Of a stretch of DNA of 64,000 nt, positions 56,104 to 64,000 are shown piece by piece. The notes beneath the pieces are model-generated. The model ran no database searches. It saw only the letters and a list, made by a program, of their open reading frames with translations, and was not told the origin of the DNA. Source of the stretch: Eudorina sp. 2006-703-Eu-15 (Eukaryota; Chlorophyta; Chlorophyceae; Chlamydomonadales; Volvocaceae); the NCBI GenBank assembly GCA_003117195.1, contig BDSI01000034.1, positions 62,001-126,000 on the forward strand, in the 5' to 3' direction. The position numbers were made by a program, and so were the translations under genes. How positions within the stretch are numbered: the stretch's first letter is position 1; the number at the start of each line of letters is the position of its first letter.

Positions 56104-57207
56104 ATGATGCAGGGCATCCTGCCGCGCTCGTTCGCCGCAGCGCGTCTGGCCACTCTCACTCGTGCTAGCCCTGGACCCCAGCCTCCTCCGGCCGCCCCCA
56201 CCGTGGCTGTGGTGCGTGAAAAGGGGCTGCTGTCTGCGCTGGGCTTCTTGCGGGCCAAGTCGGAATCCACCTGGGAGAGCCAGCAGGCCGCCGCCCAGGA
56301 GTTCTCGGATTGGCTGGCTGTCTACGGCGAGGGTGAAGACCTCACCACCTGCACCCCTGAGGACGTGCTCATCTACCTCATGGCGCACTGGTTGCTGGCT
56401 CACCGTGGCCGCAAGCGGCCTGACGGGCTGGTGGGGCCAGCCGCAGTGAAGGCGACGCTCTCTAGCCTTAGCGGCTTCTTCTCCCACGCGGGGCGGGAGG
56501 GCCACTATAACGAATCCACGGGCCTGGGTAACCCTTGCGAGTCCGTGTGGGTCAGCGATTTTCGGAAAGCCTTTGAGCGGGTCTCGATGCTGGACGGCTA
56601 CCTGGAGCAATCGGCCGTCCCAATGACCGAGGCCAAGTACCGACTGCTGGTGCGCTATCTGTGGGACCTGTACTGCGCCAGCTCCAGTGTTCTGGGCACG
56701 CTAATGACCTTGCGCGATTTGCTGGGCTGCCAGTACATGTGGCTCAGCAGCCAGCGCGGGCACGACACCGGCAAGCTAGCCCTCGCCGACTTCGTCGATC
56801 CTACTGACCCAAGCAAGCCGTATCAAGGCTTCCCGCTCCCGGCCCCGCAGCTCTGGCCGGCGGATTACGCCGGCCCCACCCTGTGCGTTGCCGGCCCCCC
56901 GGGCAGCGCCATCACGGATCACCTCCTTCGCCCCCTGCGCCCGGACCGACGTGGGTTCCAGGAGGCGCCCCTCAGCAGCGCCGCACTGGGCGCACGCATC
57001 CGGCTACACCTGATGATGTCCGGGGCCTATGAGGGCGAGACCAGCCACAGCTTCCGCCGTGGTGCGCTCCAGCACGCCGCAGCTCAGGGTGCCAACCTAG
57101 AGACCTTGCATGCGCTCAGCCAGCTGCGCAGTGCGGAGATCCTTAAGAGGTACCTGGACCCGCACCGCCAGCATGGGGCCCGCCGGGTGCGGCCCCGCAA
57201 CAACTAA
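56104..57207 (+). CDS. Tyrosine recombinase
   Basis: 367 residues from the ATG pair at 56104; the frame is open back to 55888 without an ATG, so an upstream exon could add residues. An N-terminal core-binding-like domain (ESTWESQQAAAQEFSDWLAV onward, about residues 58-155) precedes the catalytic domain. Box I: LSSQRGHDTGKLALADF with the catalytic Arg. Box II: SHSFRRGALQHAAAQG, the H-x-x-R pair. The nucleophile Tyr lies in ILKRYLDPH near the end. Such proteins cut and rejoin DNA through a phosphotyrosine bond. All key residues are present and the frame is intact, so it may be active. A TGTAA lies 213 bases after the stop. Related recombinases are known from volvocine mobile elements. Confidence 0.88.
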   Translation: MMQGILPRSFAAARLATLTRASPGPQPPPAAPTVAVVREKGLLSALGFLRAKSESTWESQQAAAQEFSDWLAVYGEGEDLTTCTPEDVLIYLMAHWLLAHRGRKRPDGLVGPAAVKATLSSLSGFFSHAGREGHYNESTGLGNPCESVWVSDFRKAFERVSMLDGYLEQSAVPMTEAKYRLLVRYLWDLYCASSSVLGTLMTLRDLLGCQYMWLSSQRGHDTGKLALADFVDPTDPSKPYQGFPLPAPQLWPADYAGPTLCVAGPPGSAITDHLLRPLRPDRRGFQEAPLSSAALGARIRLHLMMSGAYEGETSHSFRRGALQHAAAQGANLETLHALSQLRSAEILKRYLDPHRQHGARRVRPRNN

Positions 57208-57419
57208 ATGCCCAAACAACACGGCTTTGCCGTATAAGGGTGGGAGGGTGGGGCAATTCAGCGCGTCGCCCCGCCTCCAATTTAATAGCCGTCTGTGTAG
57301 GTCGGTTATGATGCTAAGCGGTGCTGAAGTACGGAACGAGTTCGGCTGGTTTGCTGTTGGACAAAGAGTGTCTTGTCTGTGCTCAGAAAAATTGTGTCCA
57401 TAAAGTAATTCCATAGCAT

Positions 57420-57424
57420 TGTAA
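57420..57424 (+). terminator. TGTAA polyadenylation signal of the recombinase gene
   Basis: First TGTAA after the stop at 57207, inside the right part of the element. Confidence 0.5.
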
Positions 57425-57593
57425 GCAGTCGTATGCCAATAAATTTTATCCTTCGGCCTGCGTGAGTGCAGCCAGGCACGTCACAATGCTCCGCGCCGCT
57501 CCCGGCCATAGCCCACGAGCGCAAAATTCCTGCTGTACTAACTTATCCTCTGTAAACTGTACCCTATATAACAAAATGAAGCCGTTTTGTGAG

Positions 57594-57651
57594 GGTCGTT
57601 TCTCCTGTATAGGAGAAAGGTACGTCTCCTACCGTAGGAGCCCCAACATGT
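57594..57651 (-). repeat. Right terminal inverted repeat
   Basis: Inverted copy of 54331-54388, 57 of 58 bases identical, with the same two internal hairpins, suitable as paired recombinase-binding sites. Confidence 0.97.
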
Positions 57652-57904
57652 ACTGCTAAGATGGAGGAATAGGACATTGCCTTTTCCCAAACTGGTTGGT
57701 GAATACAAACATGTATAATATTTAATTCTAAAACACTGTATTGAATTTGTGAAATTCCTTTCTAAGCGAAAAATCTCGAGACGAACGGTCGTTGGAATGC
57801 TGTTTGATTTTGTAGGACGATCTTTAGGTACCTACCATTACGATTTGTGCAAATCTTATCACTAAAGTGAAATTTACAGGTTATTATGACAGACAGGGAC
57901 AGAC

Positions 57905-57926
57905 GGTAACAGATCGATCTGTTACC
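57905..57926. repeat. Perfect 22-bp palindrome
   Basis: GGTAACAGATC followed by its exact reverse complement GATCTGTTACC, with GACAG/CTGTC extending the symmetry outside. Could bind a dimeric factor or mark an excision site. Confidence 0.9.
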
Positions 57927-59197
57927 TTCTGTCGATCTAGACCTTACGGTATCCGTCCGTAAATACCTTGACCTTTCCGACCTTTCCGACCTTTCAGTCG
58001 TAGAAATATATGTTTTTTATGTACGGTTATTATATAGTGAATGTCAGTTCGTTCGGGAACGAGCGGAGGGGTGGGTGCAACTATCGACAGGGACCGTTGT
58101 CTGGCAAGAACGCATTCAATTTCGGGCGACGTTGCAAGCAAGCTAGGTTACTGCAATATGACCAGTGATATATGCAGTTGTCAGTGACATCCCCACCGCC
58201 GCCCGCCCGGATGTGGAGAACCCGATTCCCAGATCGGCGCAGAGCTAGTAGGCATTGGCACGCACTGGCTAACCCCTCGTACATTGCCCTTCATGCCGCT
58301 GCTACCAATTTCCAAAGCAATCTTACAACCGACAATAAGCCACTTCCAGTACACAAGTTCTTGTTGACGGCTTCCCACTGCAAGCAAGCCCGGGCCGGCC
58401 CCCTTGCACCGGCCCCCTTGCAGCCGCTGCTGCTGCTGCTGAACGGCAACCGGTACCGGCAGGCCCCAACAATACACACAACATTTTCACGCATGTTCCT
58501 GGGCAATAAAAATTTACCGCGACACTGCGCATTGTTACTCTTTCCAAAGCAAATGCCAATGATGCCAAACGGGTCCTGTTTCTTCCCTTAGTTTCCGGAC
58601 TGCGACGACCTTCCGGCTTCCACTTAGGGTCACGACACCGCTCTTCGCAAAGTGTCTGAAGGTTTACCAGTAGCTCCGTGCCGTGTCCGAACGTGTTGCT
58701 GCTGGTTGACACGTTTCAAGCGAGCTTGCCAGTCATGCCGCAGGTAGGCGGCCTTATGAAAGCCGCCGGTCTGTTGCCGTGACAGGCGCCAAGCATGCTC
58801 CCAGGTCCCAGCCGCGCTTCAACCTTGATGCGACGGGTTACGACACGCCGACAGTGTGAGCACATAACCCGTTTACTGGACTTGTAAATCAGCAGTTGAC
58901 CATCGGCACGCCGAAAGCCTCAGAAGGAAGTTCCCGGCATCCGTATTCTCGTGATCTATCTGCGGGGCCCAGTGATATCTTCGGGACACGCACACCTTCC
59001 ACTTCGTTCGTCTATCTACACGCCTACCCTATTCGCCAGCGTCCTAACCTACCCTTGCGCGAGGCGTGTTCACACTTCGAGCAGTCAATCCTCACACACA
59101 TTCGCTCTGCCGGTCGACAGCCAACGCAACGAAGGCGCAACGCGATAGATATTCGAATCCCCTTGTAAGGAGCAGGCCCCACGCATATCAGGCTTCC

Positions 59198-62100
59198 ATG
59201 GCGTCCTCCACCCTAGCGGTTTCCTGCGCCATCCTGGTGATCCTGGTCATGTGCCAGCCGGTGCAAGCACAGCAGCAGGTGGGCCTGGGGCGGCGTTGTG
59301 GTTCTGTGCACATGGTGCAAGGGGCAGGGCGGCGGGGCAGGAAGGAATGGGTTTGTTGCACGCACGGTTTTGTACGACATCGCTAGATAGTGTACTGTAC
59401 GTACGCCTGACATGCAGGCACATGCACTAACCGCGGCGTTGTGCTGCCGCCTCGTGACCCAAGCAGCTTTATTTACCCATGCCTGCTGTTACGACAACAA
59501 ACAAGACCTAGGTCATGTGCCACGGGATACGCTGGGGCATCAACGTCAGGCACCGATAATCCCTCTGTGGTTTCAGCTGTGACACCCCGCTGTGGGCTCA
59601 GCTGTGACACCCAATCCATTCTTGTACTTGGACATTGATCAAAGGTCCGGCCGCGTGATAGGACAGCTGTGCAATACGTAGCCTCGTCTGACATTTCGTT
59701 TTCATCTTCAGCCTTGTTTTTTTGTTTACATTTGGCCCTCCACCCTGGGCGGCGGGTGCTCCAGAATGGAGTGGGCTTGGGGACGTTTGCTGCCAGTGGT
59801 GGTAGCAAGTCCAACGCCGACGGTGGCGCTAGCGGCAGCGGCACTAGCAGGACCGACAGCGCTGGCCGCAGCGCTGTCACCGACGGGAGCGGTGGCAGGC
59901 GGTTGTCAGGTGGCATCGACGCAATCGTGTCGGCCCTCCAGGGTATCGGGGCCGAACCGCGGCTCATCAACAACATCGCGGCAGCCCTGCCAAACGACAG
60001 TAAGGCGGCGACGTGAATCATCAACCCATGTGCTGTATGCGCTGTGCGTAAATTTGGCTTCAGAAGGACGGATTACATTTGCCCAGAAAGAAGCTCTCTG
60101 TACGGCAGACGGGTACGGGAAACCGTACGGCAGGATGCTGCCTGATGATGGCTCTCGAGGACGACATGTGCACACATTCCACATTCTTGAGGCCGTGATG
60201 ACGCTCCAGCGGCCAATACGTGCTACCTCTGGCTGGACTGCTGCACGGATCGCAGCTGCAGCTACCTGCGGTATTGAATGAACGTTACAGCGGACGCCAA
60301 AAAGGGATCAACGGTATTGGTCGATGCCAACCGCCCCTTGTCCGGCGCTCGCCCCCTGCTGGCTGTCTGCTCCGTCCCAGGTTCTGCCCTCCGGGACTTG
60401 CTCGTCCCGCGGATGCTTATGAGCCCCAGCGACGGCGCGCGGCAGCTGCGAACGCCCGCGCAGGCGGCTGTGGCCTTCAATGACGTGGTGCGTACGCTAC
60501 GGGAGGTGGGCGTCGGAGATACGGTAGAGGGACGGCTTCATAATGCTTTGGATGCTGCTGTTGCTGATGCCGCCGCCGCAGGTGAACTCCGCCTTCAGGA
60601 ACGCCTCCGGCGACCTCGCCCGCCTGATCTTCCGAACGAGCCGGGGCTCCAACCCTCCGGCATCGCCCGCCGGCGGTTCCGTCCGCGCCTCTGACACCTT
60701 TCGGAACCCGGGCGCGGACCCTTGGAGCTCCGGCAGCTTCCCCGGCATCGTTCTGGGCTTTGCGACGCCCTTGGATTCCTCCGGTAAGGGGCCGTGTCCA
60801 TATTCCGGTGCGTAGTGCGTTACACGACGGTGTCTGTGCCGCCGTGTGCGCGTCAACACACATACACCGCAAGTCGTGCCTCTCGGTTTATTTTAACATA
60901 CACCGACCAAGCATGGGCGGCCACGACGGAACGTAGGCGGCACGGCCACGTCCCCCCATCTGGGGGCCCCTGCGTGGTTGACGTAAAACGCGCACGGTGC
61001 GGACTAACCTGCACACAGCGCACATGTGATACGCTCCGTACCGTAACGCCACCGTGCGTGACTGAGATGTACGGCGGTGCCGTAGGGCTGAGCCCACGCA
61101 CAAACGTCGGCGTTGGGTTCAGACGGAAGGTGCACGTCTGGCAGAGTTACGGTACTGTCCAGAAGGAAAAGAGTGCATCCGTTGGGCCTCCTCCACGGCT
61201 GCCTTCATCTATACGGCAGCCGGGGTCGAAGCCGGGGTGCCCTACACCGCTATGCGCAGTCTTGTGGCTCATGTGCAGAGGGGTTGTCCGTACTCTTTCA
61301 CGGTCATCAACTTATCATCGAAACAGCCTGTGGGTCCACTGTGACGTCATTCATTGTGTACCCTACGGGCTGCCTGGCCGCCGCATGGCAATCGGAACGG
61401 ACGTCCTGCTGCCCGGTTGTAGTACCGTTACAGTGTGGACAGGCTTCCGGGCCCTGTCTAAGGGTTGCCCGGTTGTGACACGGGTCCGCGCTGCCTTAAT
61501 GCCCTCCGCCCTCCCTGGCGTTGTCGCTGTCCGGCCGCTGGCAGTTCTCAACGGCGCAAACACCGCGGGCACGGGCCTCCCACCCGTGACGGGAGCCACT
61601 CCGGCGGACCTCCAGCTGTTCGCGATGCAGCTCCTGGGTAGGTGGGGACTGTGCGGCCGTCGTGGCGCGTGGGGCCAATGGATATTGGGAAGAAGTTTCG
61701 AGTCACGGGTAAAATGCTTCACACTTTTTGCAATGGGTAACGGTTACATTATAATGGGTACTTCCATGTACCGCCCAAATTATTCCTGCCGTTCTTATTT
61801 TTATACGAATTGTACTCATTTCGCTCATGAGTGATCGATCATACGACAGCACCACGCCAAATCATATACGTAGCACCACGCCACGTTGCACTGTTCTCAG
61901 CAAATAACATTCACTGTGCTATCATTGATCAACTCGTGTAGAATGCGCCACCGGGGAATCGAACCCCGCTCTTTTGCTTGGAAGGCAAATATCCTCACCA
62001 CTGGACTAGTGGCGCTTACATGCCATTATGTACATGGCACCATCTCAGGGGATTTGGGCCGCCAGGGCAAGAACTTCGGGAACCAGGCCGCTCAGTACCA

Positions 62101-63815
62101 GCTTCTGGCCAACCAGAAGGCTCGCGTGGACAAGTCCCTGAACGAGGCGTGTGTGCAGTACGCACTCAGCCAGTGAGTCATATGCTATTGCCACACGGGC
62201 GTGGGCCTGGCCACGGGGGGCGGAGAGCTTGAACGCGCATGGCGCAACAGCGGCGAGTCGACTCTCGCCAGCGGCTGGGCGGCTGCGTTTCGAAACACCC
62301 ATGCCTGAACCACGCCGCGTGACCCGGGCCGGAGGATGTTGCGAAGGCCATAGGCATGACTTGACAGTGTTCAGCTCGGTTAGAAATCCTGAGCAACCTG
62401 TCGCACCTACCGCTGCCGAGATTGGGTTATTTATGGGAGTTTGACCTGGACGGTCCAATTGCCGTACCTCACTGTCGTACACGCGTGACCCGCAGGTTCC
62501 TGAACGCGTTTGCAAATCTGCTGATGGGCCTCAACCTCCCCGCCGCTGACGTGCTGGGCGTGCTTGGTCAGATTGCCGGCATGGGTTATGCGGGGTGAGG
62601 AGCTCGCAAGCGGAAAACCAAGTTATTCGCCGCAGACGAAGGATGAGACTATTACGGTAGTCCAGCTAGGCCTTGACATGGCTGCAGGAGCCGTGCCGAA
62701 GAACAACACCTTGGGTAGAACCGAAACTGTCCACCAGCACAGTTGCCTGGGTGGTGTCCTGCACAGTGCAACGCGAGCACGCCTTGACGCGAGGGCTGAT
62801 CCTTCCTCACAGACCTGCCCTGCCTGCCGTACTTGCCGTACCTGCTGCGATTGCCGCTGCCGACCGGCGACTTTGGCTCCCCCGCCCCGCTCTGCTCCAG
62901 GCTGAGCCCGATCGGCGCCTCCTACCTGAACGCCTACTGCTGCAACAAGGTCCGTACCTCCGGAATCGACACGAACCTGGGCCCCGGCGACAGCACACTG
63001 TCGTTTGGCGGCATCACCATCGACCTGGGGGGCCTCCTCAACGCCGTTCCCGCCATCGCAACCGGCGGCATCCCCGCAGCCGCCGGCACCGCCCAGCAGC
63101 AGGCCACCAGCGCCGTCAACTCGCTGCTCGGCGGTCTCGGCAACGTGGCCGGGGGTGCTGCCACAGCAGGGCCGCCGACGTGCAACGTCCTGGACTGGCT
63201 GGCGTTCGCGCTCCAGGGGAACAGGCAGCTGGCTAAGCAATTTACCCAACTGATCACAAGCGTAATGGTAAGATAAGGGACGAATCTCGTGCACACGGCC
63301 AGGGTCGGTGTTTCTGTGCTGCGATCATGGCCTGCAGCCTGTGGACTTTGGGTACTGCCGTACGGTTGCACGGCGTCCTGAAGATCACACGCACGGTCAC
63401 ATGCCCTTAGCAAGCTGGTAAGGTAATGTAGTACGATTGGGTGTCCTACGCTGCCAGCAGGGCAGCAGGGCGAGCAGGACATACACTGACGGTGCCGAGG
63501 GGCATACTGAGCCGCTGCCTTTCATTTTTTTTTTCATCATACTAAGATGCTGAGGCAACTTCTTCTCTATGAAGCCAAACGAGATCTGGTGACGAGGGCG
63601 CCATTTTCCTTGCAACACCCCACAGAAGCACCCAAACACCTTAAACCCTAACACCCCGCAGAGGCTACAGACCAGGCTCTTCTCTCAGAGCCTTGGCGGC
63701 GCCAACAAGGCGGCGGGCAAGGCGGCGGACATCGTCAAGCAAGTGGGCAAGACCCCCGGGGGCGCGGTCGCGGCGGCGGCGGACCCGACCCTTGGGGCCC
63801 TGTTGGACGCCACCC

Positions 63816-63852
<37 letters not shown>

Positions 63853-63859
63853 CAAGTGA
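59198..63859 (+). CDS. Secreted protein, right member of the paralog pair (nine exons)
   Basis: Exons 59198-59278, 59765-59999, 60381-60487, 60582-60783, 61545-61637, 62049-62172, 62496-62594, 62901-63267 and 63662-63859 join in phase to 501 residues. Signal peptide: MASSTLAVSCAILVILVMCQ. Blocks shared with the gene at 46782: DAIVSALQGIGAEPRLI, TPAQAAVAFNDV, GLPPVTGATPADLQLFAMQL, NEACVQYALSQ, YLNAYCCNKV and [14 protein letters not shown], with the same four cysteines. Exon 5 has exactly the same length (93 bases) in both copies; linker exons 2, 4 and 8 differ. The C-terminus ends in about 11 Gln encoded by a CAG repeat, missing from the left copy. Intron 5 contains an antisense tRNA-Gly gene. 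Function unknown; probably extracellular. Confidence 0.85.
60277..60314 (-). mobile_element. Retroposon 3' end, copy 8
   Basis: Minus-strand CGTTGATCCCTTTTTGGCGT then CCGCTGTAACGTTCATTC, in intron 2 of the right paralog, antisense to it. Closest relative is the copy at 51361-51434. Confidence 0.65.
61638..62048. other. Intron 5 of the right paralog, hosting a tRNA gene
   Basis: Donor GTAGGTGG, acceptor CATCTCAG. AT-richer than neighbouring introns. The equivalent intron of the left paralog (49231-49624 region) has no tRNA. Confidence 0.7.
61944..62015 (-). tRNA. tRNA-Gly (anticodon UCC)
   Basis: 72 bases. The seven-pair acceptor stem (GCGCCAC with GTGGCGC) is perfect and the discriminator base is A. 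D arm TCCAGTGGTGAGGA; anticodon stem TTTGC/GCAAA with loop CTTCCAA, so anticodon UCC; T arm CGGGG-TTCGATT-CCCCG with a canonical B box GGTTCGATTCC. No intron, no encoded CCA. No run of four T follows within about 50 bases, so polymerase III termination is unclear. Lies antisense in intron 5 of the right paralog. Confidence 0.96.
63820..63850 (+). repeat. CAG repeat at the gene's 3' coding end
   Basis: About 11 CAG codons just ahead of the last two residues and stop of the right paralog. Confidence 0.9.
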
Positions 63860-64000
63860 TGAGCGGGAAGCAAGGGGGGGAATGAAGGGCGGAGAGGACA
63901 GGGGGCAGGCACACCGCCTGTGTGATTCGAAAAACAGCTATGGTCATGCGAAACCTTTCCTGACCTCGTTTGTACGTGGGAGTGAGTTGCCCCACAGCGC

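Larger units (their letters stand above)
54331..57651. mobile_element. Tyrosine-recombinase element with 58-bp terminal inverted repeats
   Basis: 3,321 bp bounded by inverted repeats of 58 bp (54331-54388 and 57594-57651) that differ at one base. Inside: a tyrosine recombinase gene on the plus strand, a divergent accessory frame on the minus strand, and a minisatellite. No reverse transcriptase, RNase H or DDE transposase is visible. The outermost six bases are ACATGT at both ends; being palindromic, they may be part of the repeat or a target duplication. Beyond them the flanks (CCGTT left, ACTGC right) do not match. Near-identical ends suggest recent movement. Cryptons use such recombinases but usually lack inverted ends; DIRS elements have inverted ends but also a reverse transcriptase. 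Confidence 0.9.
53047..59197. other. Shared upstream region of the paralog pair, invaded by mobile elements
   Basis: 6.15 kb between the two divergent starts. Contains MITE 2 (53737-53973), the tyrosine-recombinase element (54331-57651), a perfect palindrome (57905-57926) and otherwise AT-richer DNA without supported genes. Confidence 0.7.

Noticed and set aside
61332..61352. Another retroposon 3' end (GGGTCCACTGTGACGTCATTC)
   Set aside because: Resembles the family but the TGTAAC core is altered and the match is short; not counted.
48649..62594. Lipid-transfer/prolamin eight-cysteine fold in the secreted paralogs
   Set aside because: The C-CC-C spacing is suggestive, but only four cysteines are shared, not the required eight.

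Overview
The window looks like nuclear DNA of a volvocine green alga (Chlamydomonadales, the Chlamydomonas/Gonium/Volvox group). Reasons: GC-rich coding sequence with long Ala, Gln and Ser tracts; intron-dense genes with GTGAGT/GTGCGT donors and GCAG acceptors; TGTAA as the likely polyadenylation signal; and very abundant micro- and minisatellites. Species and chromosome cannot be told. Gene models below were assembled by hand by matching exon phases across introns.

Layout. 90-1808 (-): LPA1/2-phosphoglycerate-kinase-like P-loop protein, running off the left edge. 2367-4816 (+): five-exon membrane/coiled-coil protein of unknown function. 7115-9319 (-): single-exon type II membrane sulfotransferase. 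9660-13736 (+): four-exon 5'-3' exonuclease/PIN-fold protein, divergent from the sulfotransferase. 13.9-14.6 kb and 16.7-18.6 kb: two unrelated minisatellites that share a 42-bp period. 22369-24099 (+) and 38806-40929 (+): two long, disordered, mostly one-exon proteins with faint mutual similarity. 29320-35198 (+): ten-exon KH-domain protein whose introns hold extreme G-rich arrays. 35.7-37.1 kb: microsatellite, then a tRNA-derived SINE with a hAT-type MITE nested in it.

46782-53046 (-) and 59198-63859 (+) are a head-to-head pair of paralogous secreted-protein genes. Each has nine exons with the same intron phases. A tRNA-Gly(UCC) gene sits antisense in intron 5 of the right-hand copy.

The 6.1-kb interval between the paralogs holds the most interesting object: a 3.3-kb mobile element (54331-57651) bounded by 58-bp terminal inverted repeats that differ at one base. 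It carries an intact tyrosine recombinase gene, a divergent accessory reading frame with an internal minisatellite, and no visible reverse transcriptase or DDE transposase. A second hAT-type MITE with a perfect 8-bp target duplication lies just outside it. Retroposon 3' ends of one family (GGGTCC-CTGTAAC followed by a short simple-repeat tail) are scattered over the window, and the SINE appears to share this 3' end.

The paralogs (secreted) and the sulfotransferase (Golgi) could both serve the extracellular matrix, but that is inference. The other genes have no evident functional link.
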